In this document: piece by piece, positions 39,101 to 48,016 of the stretch
How the letters are laid out: each line of letters begins with the position of its first letter
How positions within the stretch are numbered: position 1 is the first letter of the stretch
NCBI RefSeq assembly: GCF_000004075.3
Contig: NC_026660.2
Span: 17,689,837 to 17,753,836 of the forward strand
Source of the DNA: Cucumis sativus
Taxonomy: Eukaryota; Streptophyta; Magnoliopsida; Cucurbitales; Cucurbitaceae
Direction of reading: 5' to 3'
DNA length: 64,000 nucleotides
Program-made: the position numbers and the translations under genes
Notes under the pieces: model-generated
Told to the model about the DNA's origin: nothing
Database searches by the model: none
The model's input: the letters and a program-made list of their open reading frames with translations, nothing else

Positions 39101-40623
39101 TACCTGCTTTGACAATTGATATCATCTTAAATCACCAATTAACCTAAAAGCTTAAGCTAATGGGTTAAGGTAAATTTAATATTATATCATCTTGCACTTT
39201 CTTAACACAATTGACAGTTTTTGCGTTAATGTTGTTTCTTGATTTCTTGCTCGGTTTTTGGTCCATACTTATTTGTGGTATGCTTCCATTCAAATTATTG
39301 TGCTCCTTGAAGTCGAATGTCGACAATTGAATAGCTCGTATATTCCTGAAAAATCTACTATCAAGTTTGTTGTCAAGAAATTATGCTTTTCCAATATTTT
39401 GTGTGTGTGGGTGGGGGTGCGATGTAAAAAGCTTTTAGCATAGTTTCTAGAAAATTGGAACAGTCTAGAACTCTCATTTGTAACTTCTTTTGATATTGCA
39501 ATATATATTTCCACCCTTAAGTGTTATTTTTGTTCTTTAGTTTTCTTGGTAGACGCTATCTCACATGATATTGTTTACTGCCTATTCATATCAATACATG
39601 TATATTTATGTCATTATGTGTATGGGACTGTTCATTTCTGAATCGATTGATGTCATTAACAGGAAAATGCACAGAAGATTGCTGAATTTCTTTATACACA
39701 TCCACGGGTGAAGAAAGTGTACTATGCAGGTCTTCCTACTCATCCTGGTCGTTCATTGCATTACTCTCAGGTACGAGTAATATTGTAAAGTAAAGAATCC
39801 ACAGTGGCTTAGCTGTTAGTCATACAAAAGAAAGGAAACAATGAATAAAATTTAGATATTGTAAGCTAGCCCGTAAACTCTCACAAATAAACTATAAAAA
39901 AAAATAAAAAATAATTAACCAGTCAACTTTCTTGTGTTTTTAGGCAAAGGGCGCAGGAGCGGTACTGAGCTTTTTAACCGGATCGCTGGCACTCTCCAAG
40001 CATATTGTTGAGAGTACCAAGTATTTCAGCATAACTGTTAGCTTTGGTAATCATTCTCTTCCATTTGGAGTTAAATTACAATCTCTAACGTGTCTACAAA
40101 TGATTAGGGATAGTCCTAAGACAAGGCTGTTTCAGGCAAGACGAGATGCAATGATAAGTAGATGATTAATGTCAGGCCTCTAGTATTCAAAGTAGCTCAA
40201 AAAAAATTATACATCAATAGTTGCTTTCAATTTTTTTATTTTTTATTATTTTAAAAATGAAATCAACAACTTTGAAAAAATAAATAAATAAAGAATACAA
40301 GTACATACAACAAACCAAAACCAAGCCCAAAAATGGATAGTAGAATGAGTATTGAAGCTTCAGTCACTCTGCCTTTCTTTTATGGTCAACCTATTGGCTT
40401 TTGGGATTTGAGGCTTAAAGAAGAGTGTTATGGTTCCCTCCTTGCAGGTAGTGTGAAGTCCCTTATAAGTATGCCTTGCTTCATGTCCCATGCAAGCATA
40501 CCAGCTGCAGTGCGAGAAGCTCGAGGTCTAACAGAAGATCTGATTCGCATATCAGTTGGTATTGAGGATGTTAACGATCTCATAGCTGATCTAGACAATG
40601 CACTTCGAACAGGACCCCACTAG
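33170..40623 (+). CDS. CBL: Cystathionine beta-lyase, chloroplastic
   Basis: PLP enzyme that cleaves cystathionine to homocysteine, pyruvate and ammonia, the penultimate step of methionine synthesis in plastids. Exons are 33170-33247, 33473-33614, 33692-33804, 34688-34758, 34865-34956, 36577-36664, 36740-36851, 37872-37968, 38052-38133, 38734-38851, 39663-39770, 39944-40046 and 40448-40623. All are in frame and give 459 aa. The first 80 or so residues are Ser-rich and poorly conserved, fitting a transit peptide. The catalytic core runs from [15 protein letters not shown] [12 protein letters not shown] through [57 protein letters not shown] and [15 protein letters not shown] to [15 protein letters not shown], where Lys of SATK (about residue 273) should bind [19 protein letters not shown] is near the C-terminus. 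The introns collect small retroelements, described separately. Confidence 0.96.
35690..36006 (+). pseudogene. Unidentified coding-like remnant in lyase intron 5
   Basis: About 100 codons are open and protein-like in composition: [19 protein letters not shown], then [13 protein letters not shown], then [19 protein letters not shown]. The style resembles the N-terminal region of retroelement-encoded plant proteins. No start context, partner exon or family can be assigned. It lies between exons 5 and 6 of the lyase, next to a SINE, and is probably part of a decayed element. Confidence 0.3.
36050..36182 (-). mobile_element. tRNA-derived SINE in lyase intron 5
   Basis: Read on the minus strand, the head has TGGCTTAGTGG at 36169-36159, a perfect match to the tRNA box A pattern. 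It has GAGTTCAAGTC at 36115-36105 as box B, with the spacing expected for RNA polymerase III. The body continues ATGACCAGTAACTGGGATTG. The wording (GGCTTAGTGGTAAAAAAGGA) is like a repeat I associate with cucurbit genomes. It is antisense to the host gene. Confidence 0.65.
37110..37700 (-). mobile_element. 5'-truncated LINE, 3' end of ORF2, in lyase intron 7
   Basis: On the minus strand an ORF runs leftward from about 37690 to 37428 through [20 protein letters not shown] and [10 protein letters not shown]. The motif W..A...A.LWFERN.R is typical of the C-terminal region of plant L1-type reverse transcriptase proteins. About 300 bases of 3' non-coding follow. These end in an AATAAAAGAGATTTG stretch and an A-rich tail (seen as TTTTTTTTAAAAGG near 37111-37124). 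The 5' part is missing, as usual for LINE copies. It is antisense to the lyase. Confidence 0.7.
38930..39192 (-). mobile_element. TRIM-like miniature LTR retrotransposon in lyase intron 10
   Basis: Two direct repeats flank a short core. One is CCAAAAGTTTGAGCTGATGG (near 38940) and its partner is CCTAAAAGCTTAAGCTAATG (near 39143), each continuing into AATTTAATATT. On the minus strand the core starts with a worn primer-binding site (GATATCA...AGCAGG, compare TGGTATCAGAGC). It passes AAATCCCTGCAATG and ends in a purine-rich GTGAGGGAGAGT before the second repeat. This order matches terminal-repeat retrotransposons in miniature, which carry no protein. The copies are diverged, so it is old. Confidence 0.6.
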
Positions 40624-41718
40624 GAGTTTGGAACCTTCAAACTTGTAAACAATCCGTAGTTAGATGATGAAATGATGAGAGGTTCTACTCCAAAATCTTG
40701 GAGATTGGGTCATCTACGAGGGATCAAGCATGTATGTGTGTGTGTCAAGATTATTTTTGAATTGGGTTGGGAAGTGAGAGAACTATGAGAATGGCATCCT
40801 CAAAGGATTCTCCATTTGTATTGAAAGGTTTAAATTATACACTTTTAGACCTATAAGGTAGGGACCTTTATGAACTCAAAATTCTTTGAAGTCGTATATT
40901 AAAATAAGGAAAAACTACAAATTTGGGTTGTATCTTTTAATAGTTTTTGTCTATTTATTGATCTTTTAAAAAATTTCAATCGAAAACTTATTAACAGAAA
41001 AAGAAAAAAAAGAAACCTTTAAAGAGAAATGATGTCAATACCATTCATTTCAATATCATTTCACTAACAAATAAAAGCTTAAAAGAATTTTTCGTCCGTC
41101 CATATAGCTACATATTACATATACGTCTATATATATATTTATGAAGAGTGAAATGTCAAGTTTATTTTATATCTAAATATTATTTTACTTGAATTTGGTT
41201 TATCTTATATCCAAATATTATTTTACAAGTGTTTCAAATGATGATAATGGATTACATTATGAATCTAGATTCACCCTACTATTTATAAAGAATTAGAATC
41301 TACTTAAATTAGAAGTTGGAATTTAGTATTTACTTTGATTAAAAAAGAAATCTCCAGTCTTATCATTCTAATTTTAAAATTCATAAAAATACAAAAAATA
41401 TATAACTAATTATTTTTCGTTTTTCCGAAAGGATAGATCACATTTGAAAATTTAACCAAAGAATAATAAGAATAATATTTGGAGTGCAATTTAATGAGAA
41501 ATAAATGGATAAATCTCACGCGGTTGCCAGCTCAGCCCTCCATCCATATTAGGGTTCAAAAAATATGACCGTTGGGGACGCTCCTCTCATTTAAATCTCA
41601 AATTCAAAGTTTCAATCCCATTCCTCAACTAAACGTAAACTCATTCACATCTTTCAATTTTCTACCGCAAAATAGCATTCGATTCTCTCTCTTTCATCCC
41701 TTTGCATTTCCTTCACCA
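40624..41718. other. Intergenic, lyase 3' UTR and promoter of next gene
   Basis: The lyase 3' UTR occupies the first few hundred bases. The remainder is AT-rich. 41520-41718 is the likely 5' UTR of the following gene (pyrimidine-rich, TTAGGGTT motif). No other gene is seen. Confidence 0.6.
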
Positions 41719-42476
41719 ATGTCTAAGATGAGATCTGATCGCCGACCCCCTATTGCCAGATCCCCCTTGCGGCTCAGATCTCGTCGGGTTCCTCAATCCA
41801 ATTCAACAACCTCCATGCAAACGCCCCCCGGTATGTTTTTAATCAACCAACGATTGAATTTTCTGTAGATTAAGATCCTTCTTGTCTTTCTTTAATTGAT
41901 CTTGGTATTCTTTAATTGATCAACAACGTTTTTGTCTGTCTGTGTACAGGTTCTTTGACAAAATCTCAGAAAACGATCCGTCCTTCGGATCTGCAAGAAT
42001 CGGAACTCCGACCTGAGTACCGGACGATATCTTGCGAATTACGAGCTCTGGCAAGCATGGTTAGGATGGAATTAGGATGTGAAGAATATGAAAGCAACGG
42101 AGTAGGCGATAAATCGAGCGTGAATTCTAGTTCTCTGTTTGAGCGAGGGAGGCTTTACGACGAGTACTCCGCGAGGAGGAACGAAAGGCTTAAGAAGAGA
42201 AAGAAAGCAGAATCCGTAGCGGAGGTAAAGACTCCATACAACCTCGGCGTGACGGTAGAATCTTCGAAACGGCAGAGTTCTAAGAAGCTCGTGAATAGCT
42301 TGAGGAAATCGGTTTCTGCAGCATATTCTGAGGAGCGGAGCGAGACAGGTCCAAGGTATTTGCTGCGTAGCATGATGAAGGAGAATAAGAAGCCTCCATT
42401 GCCGGTGAATTTAGAGAAATCAACGATTGGTGGAGGTGAAAGGAAAATGGTCACTCGAAGAGCCCGAAGAATCTGA
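41719..42476 (+). CDS. Small basic protein of unknown function
   Basis: Two exons, 41719-41830 and 41950-42476, joined in frame across a GTATGT/TACAG intron, give 212 aa. The start is the first ATG (MSKMRSDRRPP); the frame is open upstream but has no earlier ATG. The protein is rich in Arg, Lys and Ser. It has an N-terminal basic stretch (RSPLRLRSRRV), a middle ELRPEYRTISCELRALASMV segment that looks helical, a charged LYDEYSARRNERLKKRKK helix, and a basic C-terminus (MVTRRARRI). Several clusters would serve as nuclear localisation signals. I do not recognise a named domain. The composition suggests a nuclear, nucleic acid- or chromatin-associated protein, but that is only inference. A young copia element has landed about 300 bases past its stop. 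Confidence 0.75.
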
Positions 42477-42782
42477 AGAATTAAGGGTGAGAATCAGATG
42501 TTGGGCTCCTTCTTTCTCTGTTGATCTGATGGTTAAAGAAATTTGATTATTAGTTTTTCTTTCAATATATGTTTGAATATGGAGTTTGGGTAGGGAATGG
42601 TGTGTTTAGTGTAAATGTTGGGGGGTTTGCTTTAGAATTTTCCAATTCGGAAATATCTGACCACACATAGCGCTGCTGCTATGAGAGACACATAGAGAGC
42701 AGCACATTAGCTTTTAGGGCCCTTTCATTTTCTAAGTTTTTGCTAATAAAGTTTTTTTTCTTTCTTGTTCATCTTTTTTACT

Positions 42783-42955
42783 TGTGGAAGAATATGCTGA
42801 AGAATATTCCATCATTTGTTTATTGATCAAAGTAGTGTATTTATACAAGAGTATTAGGAAAATTATGCATAAATAGCTAAATTACCCAAATTAACTAAGG
42901 AATGTAGTATAATTAGCCTAATGTAATGTAATTAGCCTAATTTATAGAATTTACA
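42783..42955 (-). repeat. Copia 3' LTR
   Basis: 173-base terminal repeat, the downstream LTR in element orientation. It differs from the other copy at two sites (GTATTAGGAAAA versus GTATTAGAAAAA, and ATTTATAG versus ATTTACAG). Confidence 0.93.
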
Positions 42956-42973
42956 TTAATACCCTCCCTCAAA
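42956..42973 (-). other. Copia polypurine tract
   Basis: On the minus strand TTTGAGGGAGGGTATTAA directly precedes the 3' LTR. It serves as primer for plus-strand DNA synthesis. Confidence 0.7.
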
Positions 42974-43105
42974 CTCAAGGTGGTAGAGTAGCGATCAACT
43001 TGAGTTTGGTAAGTAAGTGACAGAATCGATTAGATGGCAAGGCTTTGGTGAAGATATCCGCAGGTTGTTCAATAGTAGAAACAGAACGTAAGAGGAGGGT
43101 GTTGC

Positions 43106-46100
43106 TTAGGAGAGGTGGTGACGAACAAAGTGACAGTCATTTTCAATGTGTTTTGTACGTTCATGAAACACATCATTGTGAGCAATCTGAATGGCACTAC
43201 GATTGTCACAATGGAGGAGGGTAGGACCCTGTTGAGGGACACCCATATCGGCAAGGAGCCACCGAAGCCATATAAGTTCAGCTGTAGCATCAGCCAGAGC
43301 ACGATATTCAGATTCCGTACTGGAACGAGATATAACACTTTGTTTCTTACTACGCCATGAGATGAGAGAATCACCTAAGTAAAAACAGTATCCTGTAGTG
43401 GATCGTCGATCAGTAGGATCCCCCGCCCAATCAGCATCAGAATATCCCGACAACACAAGGGAAGACTGAGATGAGAATTGAAGACCATGTCCCAAGGTGC
43501 CTTTGACATAGCGAAGTATGCGTAGAACAGCAGTGAAATGAATTGTTCGAGGAGCAGCCATAAATTGACTGACAATATGAACAGCATATGCAATATCTGG
43601 GCGAGTTACTGTTAGGTATATAAGACTGCCAACAAGTTGCCGATACAAGCTTGCATCGTCAAGAGGAACACCATCAAACGGAGTTAGATGGACATGAGGA
43701 TCTAACGGTGTTGAAGATGTGGTGGAGTCTGTAATTCCTGAGCGCGCTATTAGATCAGATGCATATTTCGCTTGAGATAACAGATAACCATCTGAACGGT
43801 GAGAGACTTCAAGACCGAGAAAGTAATTGAGAGATCCAAGGTCTTTCATCTCAAAATGTTGACCAAGATATTGTTGTAGGTCGGATATGGCCTGTTGATC
43901 ATTACCAGTAATAATCATATCATCAACATAAAGAAGGAGAAGAACAATACCATGAGTTGTCTGTCGTGTAAAAAGGGCATTGTCGTGAGAGCTGGAGGTA
44001 AATCCAAGTTGAGTAATGGTGGAGCTAAACGTGGCAAACCAAGCTCGTGGAGCCTGTTTTAGACCGTATAGAGCGCGACGAAGGAGACACACCTTGTTGG
44101 GAGGAGGAGAAGTTCCCTGAGGTGGCTTCATATACACTTCTTCAGATAGGTTGCCGTTAAGAAATGCATTTTTGACATCCATCTGAAGAAGAGGCCACTG
44201 TTTGGCAGCAGCAACAGCTAACAAGCTGCGAACAGATGTCATCCGGGCAACAGGGGCAAATGTTTCTTCATAGTCAATCCCATATTCTTGTGAGTATCCT
44301 TTTGCAACAAGCCGAGCTTTATAACGTTCAATAGTTCCATCAGAGTGAGTTTTGATTTTGTAAATCCATTTGCAACCAATGGGTCTTTTACCGGGAGGTA
44401 AATCAACATAGTCCCAAGTGTGCGTCTTTTCAAGAGCCTGTAATTCTTCATCCATTGCTTTCTGCCATACTGGATTAGTACTGGCCTCTTGATAAGAGGT
44501 GGGTTCAACAAGGGAAACAATGGTAGAAAAACAATGGTAATCAGTGAGATGAGGGAGAGGTTCTCTTACCCGGGTAGAGCGACGAAGAGGAGTAGCAGGT
44601 GGCGATTCAGGAACATCATCGGAGACAGACGGTGGATCCAGATTTGCAGTAGCAGGTGAAGATTGTGCAAGTTCAGTATCCAATGTGGGTTCAGAGAGAG
44701 GAAAAAGGTCAACAGATGTAAATGTAAAGAAAGATTGAGGACTAGAGAAAGAGGTGTGGAAGGAGGACAAACGAGAGAACATAGTGTGTTCCCAAAAAGT
44801 GACATGCCGAGATATCCGGAGTCGGTTGGAAAGAGGGTCCCAACAACGAAATCCTTTGTGTTCGGTGCCATAGCCAAGGAAACAACAGAGACGGGCACGT
44901 GGTTCAAGTTTATTGTGTTCATGAGGATGTAACAGAACGAAGCAGGCACTACCAAAAACTTTGAGTTTAGAATAGTCGGGAGAAATACCATATAGTTTTT
45001 CGAACGGAGAGGTGTTTTGAAGGACAGAGGAAGGGAGACGATTGATTGTATATACTGATGTAAGGGCAGCTTCACCCCAGAATTTTTCTGGACAAGAGGC
45101 AGAAAGAAGGAGGGCACGTACTGAGTCAAGAATGTGACGATGTTTGCGCTCAGCACGTCCATTTTGTTGAGAGGTATGAGGGCAAGAGCGCTGAACAATA
45201 GTGCCCTGTTGGGAAAGAAAAGAAAGAAGGATGGAATCTTTATATTCCAAAGCATTATCAGTGCGAAGAATTTTGATGGGAGAGGAAAATTGAGTGCGAA
45301 TCATGTTAGCAAACTCAATATATGTGCGAGATAATTCAGAACGATGTTTTAGAAAGTAAATCCATGTAAATCGAGAGTAGTCATCAATGAATAAAACATA
45401 GTAGCGATAACCATGAACAGTAGTAATTGGGGCAGGACCCCAAATATCAGAATGCACTAAATCAAAAGGTTTATCACAATTAGAGATGGATTGAGAAAAA
45501 GATAAGGCAGGTTGTTTAGCAAGTTTGCAATTCAAACAATTAAAAGGAACAAACTTAGTAAGATTAGTCAAATTGTTAACAGAAATTAAATGACGAAGTT
45601 TTTCAGAGGAAGCATGACCAAGACGAAGATGCCACTGATATGTGTCAGAATCAGTGACCGAAGCAGAGATGGAAGAAGGAGATGAAACCCGAAGTGATGT
45701 GAGCTCAAACAATCTTCCCACTTTGCGACCCGTTCCAATCGTCCGTCCCGTCTGCGGATCCTGAACCTGACAACCATTGGGAGAAAATGAAACATTTAAG
45801 CCAAGATCACATAATTGACCAACAGACACTAGATTAAAGGTCAGGTTAGGAACACAGTAAGTATGGGGAAGATGTAAACTGGGAGTATCAATGGTACCAG
45901 TATGAGAGATGTTCATACAATTACCATCAGCAGCATAAATAGGAGGTAAAGATTTTGTAGGGCTAGAAGTAGACATAAGAGAAGAGTCAGAGGTCATATG
46001 ATTACAACAGGCAGAATCAAGAAGCCATCGATTACCTGATGAAACAGCAAGAGCGGAGGATGATGAAATTAGTTGATTCAATAAGCTCTGAAGATCACTT

Positions 46101-46969
46101 ATCTGAATGAGGGATGAATCATCCGAGGTCGCAGCAACAACAGATGAGGAACCATGTTTGGTAAAAATTTTCTCTTTTGTGGAAGTGCTAGGAGGTCGGG
46201 GTGGTCTGGTAGGGCAGTTATCCAGAATGTGGCCATGTTTATGGCAGTACCTGCACTCTATTTTAGGACAGTTACTAAATTTGTGACCAGAGAGCTTACA
46301 ATTCTTACAAAACATATTTGCGGCTCTGTTGGGAGTGTATGTGCTGGCAAGGACAACATCAGATTGTTTAGTAGAGTTGATGCCAAGACGCTTTTCTTCA
46401 AACAGAATTTCTTGAATAGCTGCATCTAATGAGGGTAAGGGATTCCGGTGTAGTAAAGCAGCTCTAACAGATTCATATTCTGGACGTAATCCCATAAGGA
46501 CTTTAATAAGGCGAAGATGATCTTTGCTGATGTTCGCTTGGTCAAGTTGAGTCCAAATGGGTTGAAGAACTGCCAAATATTCATTAACAGACTGACCAAT
46601 ATCTTGATTTAGATTTACAAGTGTACTGTGCAGTTGGTAATAATGGGCTAAACCAATAGACTTGAAGCGTGTAGACAAAAAATCCCATAATATTTTAGCA
46701 TCATCAAAGGCATCAAACTGTGCATGTATAGCGGGAATAGAGGTGTTACCAAGCCAGGTGATAATTTGATGATTTTTACTGTCCCAATCTTCGAGACGTT
46801 CAATGAATGTGTTATCCCCTTCCTTTGCAGTTGGTTTGGTGATGTCGCCAGTTACAATGCGCCATAGTTTTCTTCCAATAAGAAAACTTTTCATTTGATT
46901 TGCCCATGTGATATAATTTGTACCATCAAGTATTGTAGAAATGGGTCTAAAGATATGGTCTCTCTCCAC
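43106..46969 (-). CDS. Copia gag-pol polyprotein, 1287 aa, C-terminus cut short
   Basis: Single ORF starting MERDHIFRPIS. Domains in order are: retrotransposon gag (about 1-200); a zinc knuckle CRYCHKHGHILDNC (about 239-252) with a related C-rich finger before it; aspartic protease WLLDSACCNHMT (about 315, DSA in place of the common DSG); GAG-pre-integrase WHLRLGH (about 446); integrase core with SDIWGP, LRTDNALEY and QQNGRAERKH giving the D-D-E triad (about 508, 571, 607); reverse transcriptase (about 850-1080) with YVDD; and RNase H with SDADWAGD and STESEYRALADA. The ORF stops right after RHHLS. The conserved last part of the polyprotein lies beyond, in another frame, so the copy carries a stop and a frameshift at its 3' end (near 43090-43108). 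Everything upstream is open. Confidence 0.95.
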   Translation of the reverse strand: MERDHIFRPISTILDGTNYITWANQMKSFLIGRKLWRIVTGDITKPTAKEGDNTFIERLEDWDSKNHQIITWLGNTSIPAIHAQFDAFDDAKILWDFLSTRFKSIGLAHYYQLHSTLVNLNQDIGQSVNEYLAVLQPIWTQLDQANISKDHLRLIKVLMGLRPEYESVRAALLHRNPLPSLDAAIQEILFEEKRLGINSTKQSDVVLASTYTPNRAANMFCKNCKLSGHKFSNCPKIECRYCHKHGHILDNCPTRPPRPPSTSTKEKIFTKHGSSSVVAATSDDSSLIQISDLQSLLNQLISSSSALAVSSGNRWLLDSACCNHMTSDSSLMSTSSPTKSLPPIYAADGNCMNISHTGTIDTPSLHLPHTYCVPNLTFNLVSVGQLCDLGLNVSFSPNGCQVQDPQTGRTIGTGRKVGRLFELTSLRVSSPSSISASVTDSDTYQWHLRLGHASSEKLRHLISVNNLTNLTKFVPFNCLNCKLAKQPALSFSQSISNCDKPFDLVHSDIWGPAPITTVHGYRYYVLFIDDYSRFTWIYFLKHRSELSRTYIEFANMIRTQFSSPIKILRTDNALEYKDSILLSFLSQQGTIVQRSCPHTSQQNGRAERKHRHILDSVRALLLSASCPEKFWGEAALTSVYTINRLPSSVLQNTSPFEKLYGISPDYSKLKVFGSACFVLLHPHEHNKLEPRARLCCFLGYGTEHKGFRCWDPLSNRLRISRHVTFWEHTMFSRLSSFHTSFSSPQSFFTFTSVDLFPLSEPTLDTELAQSSPATANLDPPSVSDDVPESPPATPLRRSTRVREPLPHLTDYHCFSTIVSLVEPTSYQEASTNPVWQKAMDEELQALEKTHTWDYVDLPPGKRPIGCKWIYKIKTHSDGTIERYKARLVAKGYSQEYGIDYEETFAPVARMTSVRSLLAVAAAKQWPLLQMDVKNAFLNGNLSEEVYMKPPQGTSPPPNKVCLLRRALYGLKQAPRAWFATFSSTITQLGFTSSSHDNALFTRQTTHGIVLLLLYVDDMIITGNDQQAISDLQQYLGQHFEMKDLGSLNYFLGLEVSHRSDGYLLSQAKYASDLIARSGITDSTTSSTPLDPHVHLTPFDGVPLDDASLYRQLVGSLIYLTVTRPDIAYAVHIVSQFMAAPRTIHFTAVLRILRYVKGTLGHGLQFSSQSSLVLSGYSDADWAGDPTDRRSTTGYCFYLGDSLISWRSKKQSVISRSSTESEYRALADATAELIWLRWLLADMGVPQQGPTLLHCDNRSAIQIAHNDVFHERTKHIENDCHFVRHHLS

Positions 46970-47125
46970 TTTGATTTGGGGTTAACAATGCGGATTTTCG
47001 GCCGAGTTTTGACGGATTCGTGACTGGATTCGTCAGATCTGAGTTTCACTGTATTTGGCGGCTGAGATTTGCTTTGCAAGACTGGGATTCGTGACAGGTG
47101 AGCGTCTTCACAGCTGGGTCGCGGC

Positions 47126-47222
47126 GACTGGATTCAGGGGTTCACGGCTGGGTTGCGGCGACTGGATTCAGGGGTGCACGGCTGGGTTGCGGCGACTGGA
47201 TTCAGGGGTGCACGGCTGGGAA
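47126..47222. repeat. 34-base tandem array, about three copies
   Basis: The unit GACTGGATTCAGGGGTGCAC plus GGCTGGGTTGCGGC starts at 47126, 47160 and 47194, with one T/G change in the first copy. It lies inside the copia leader. Confidence 0.9.
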
Positions 47223-47386
47223 CGGAGACAAAAAAAACTTGAAGACAAACGGCTGAAAGATTCGTCAGATCTGAAGACAAACGGCTGAAGGATTCGTCAG
47301 ATCTGGTGGGCGGCGTCGGACGGTAGACGTCGTCTTGCACTCACGGCTGGAAGAGAAATCGCGTGCGGCTTGGAACGACAGAGGAA

Positions 47387-47503
47387 GACTGGTGCTTCGC
47401 GGATGGAGACGGATCGGAGCGGCGTAGACTGGCGCTTCGCGGATGGAGACAGATCGGAGCGACGTAGACTGGCGCTTCGCGGATGGAGACAGATCGGAGC
47501 GGA
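47387..47503. repeat. 40-base tandem array, three copies
   Basis: The unit GACTGGCGCTTCGCGGATGG plus AGACAGATCGGAGCGACGTA starts at 47387, 47427 and 47467, with single-base differences. It lies inside the copia leader. Confidence 0.92.
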
Positions 47504-47547
47504 AATGGACACCTGCGATGCCGAGGCTGCGACTAATCGGCGCGACG

Positions 47548-47755
47548 CCGATGCTGTGGTGGAATGTCTGGAGACAGATCGGAGCTGTCTGCGAGGCGCG
47601 CCACGTCGATGCTGTGGTGGAATGGCTGGAGACAGATCGGAGCTGTCTGCGAGGCGCGAGGCGCGATGAGGATGACGATGACGGAACGGCTGCGAGGCGC
47701 GATGAGGATGACGGAGACGGTTCGAGACGTCTGCGAGGCGCGATGAGGATGTGGG
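47548..47755. repeat. Compound array: about 58-base unit twice, then a shorter GCGAGGCGCGATGAGGATG unit three times
   Basis: GATGCTGTGGTGGAATG with CTGGAGACAGATCGGAGCTG follows in two copies (about 47549 and 47607). Then TGCGAGGCGCGATGAGGATG recurs with spacers to 47750. AGACAGATCGGAGC is shared with the 40-base array, so the arrays are related. Confidence 0.8.
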
Positions 47756-47831
47756 ATGGAGACTTTCACGGGTGGTTGGCGGCGGCGCGCGGCGGCGCGG
47801 CGGCGGCGATTGAGATGGAGTCAAAACCCTA

Positions 47832-47843
47832 GCTCTGATACCA
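47832..47843 (-). other. Copia primer-binding site (initiator Met-tRNA)
   Basis: On the minus strand TGGTATCAGAGC starts directly after the 5' LTR. This is the standard complement to the 3' end of plant initiator methionine tRNA used by copia elements. Confidence 0.95.
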
Positions 47844-48016
47844 TGTGGAAGAATATGCTGAAGAATATTCCATCATTTGTTTATTGATCAAAGTAGTGTA
47901 TTTATACAAGAGTATTAGAAAAATTATGCATAAATAGCTAAATTACCCAAATTAACTAAGGAATGTAGTATAATTAGCCTAATGTAATGTAATTAGCCTA
48001 ATTTACAGAATTTACA
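47844..48016 (-). repeat. Copia 5' LTR
   Basis: 173-base terminal repeat, upstream LTR in element orientation. It should hold the promoter. It is followed on the plus strand by TTAAT, the proposed target duplication. Confidence 0.93.

Larger units (their letters stand above)
46970..47831 (-). other. Copia 5' leader, GC-rich and built of tandem repeats
   Basis: The 860 bases between primer-binding site and gag start are strikingly GC-rich against the AT-rich host. They hold three separate tandem arrays (listed individually). ORFs on both strands here (for example minus 47297-47824) are Arg/Ser/Pro-rich by composition and are not taken as genes. Confidence 0.85.
42783..48016 (-). mobile_element. 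Young Ty1/copia LTR retrotransposon
   Basis: Complete element of 5234 bases in minus orientation. Both LTRs are 173 bases, TGTGGAAG...GAATTTACA on the plus strand (TG...CA ends), and differ at only two positions. The primer-binding site touches the right LTR, the purine tract touches the left LTR, and one long gag-pol ORF lies between. Flanking 5-mers are TTACT (left) and TTAAT (right), a target duplication with one mismatch. LTR borders could shift by about six bases, since TTAATA follows both LTRs. The two LTR differences suggest insertion within roughly the last million years, given usual plant rates. Confidence 0.95.

Noticed and set aside
44239..45334. Additional ORFs overlapping copia pol in other frames
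   Set aside because: They are frame shadows of the 1287-aa polyprotein, which alone has domain content.
47126..47755. Repeat arrays that could be mistaken for CRISPR
   Set aside because: They are direct head-to-tail tandem repeats without unique spacers, in a plant retrotransposon leader.
47297..47832. Long ORFs on both strands in the copia leader (minus 175 aa, plus 129 aa)
   Set aside because: They arise from GC-rich tandem repeats. Products are repetitive Arg/Ser/Pro or Gly/Asp strings and every frame is open by composition, so they are not genes.
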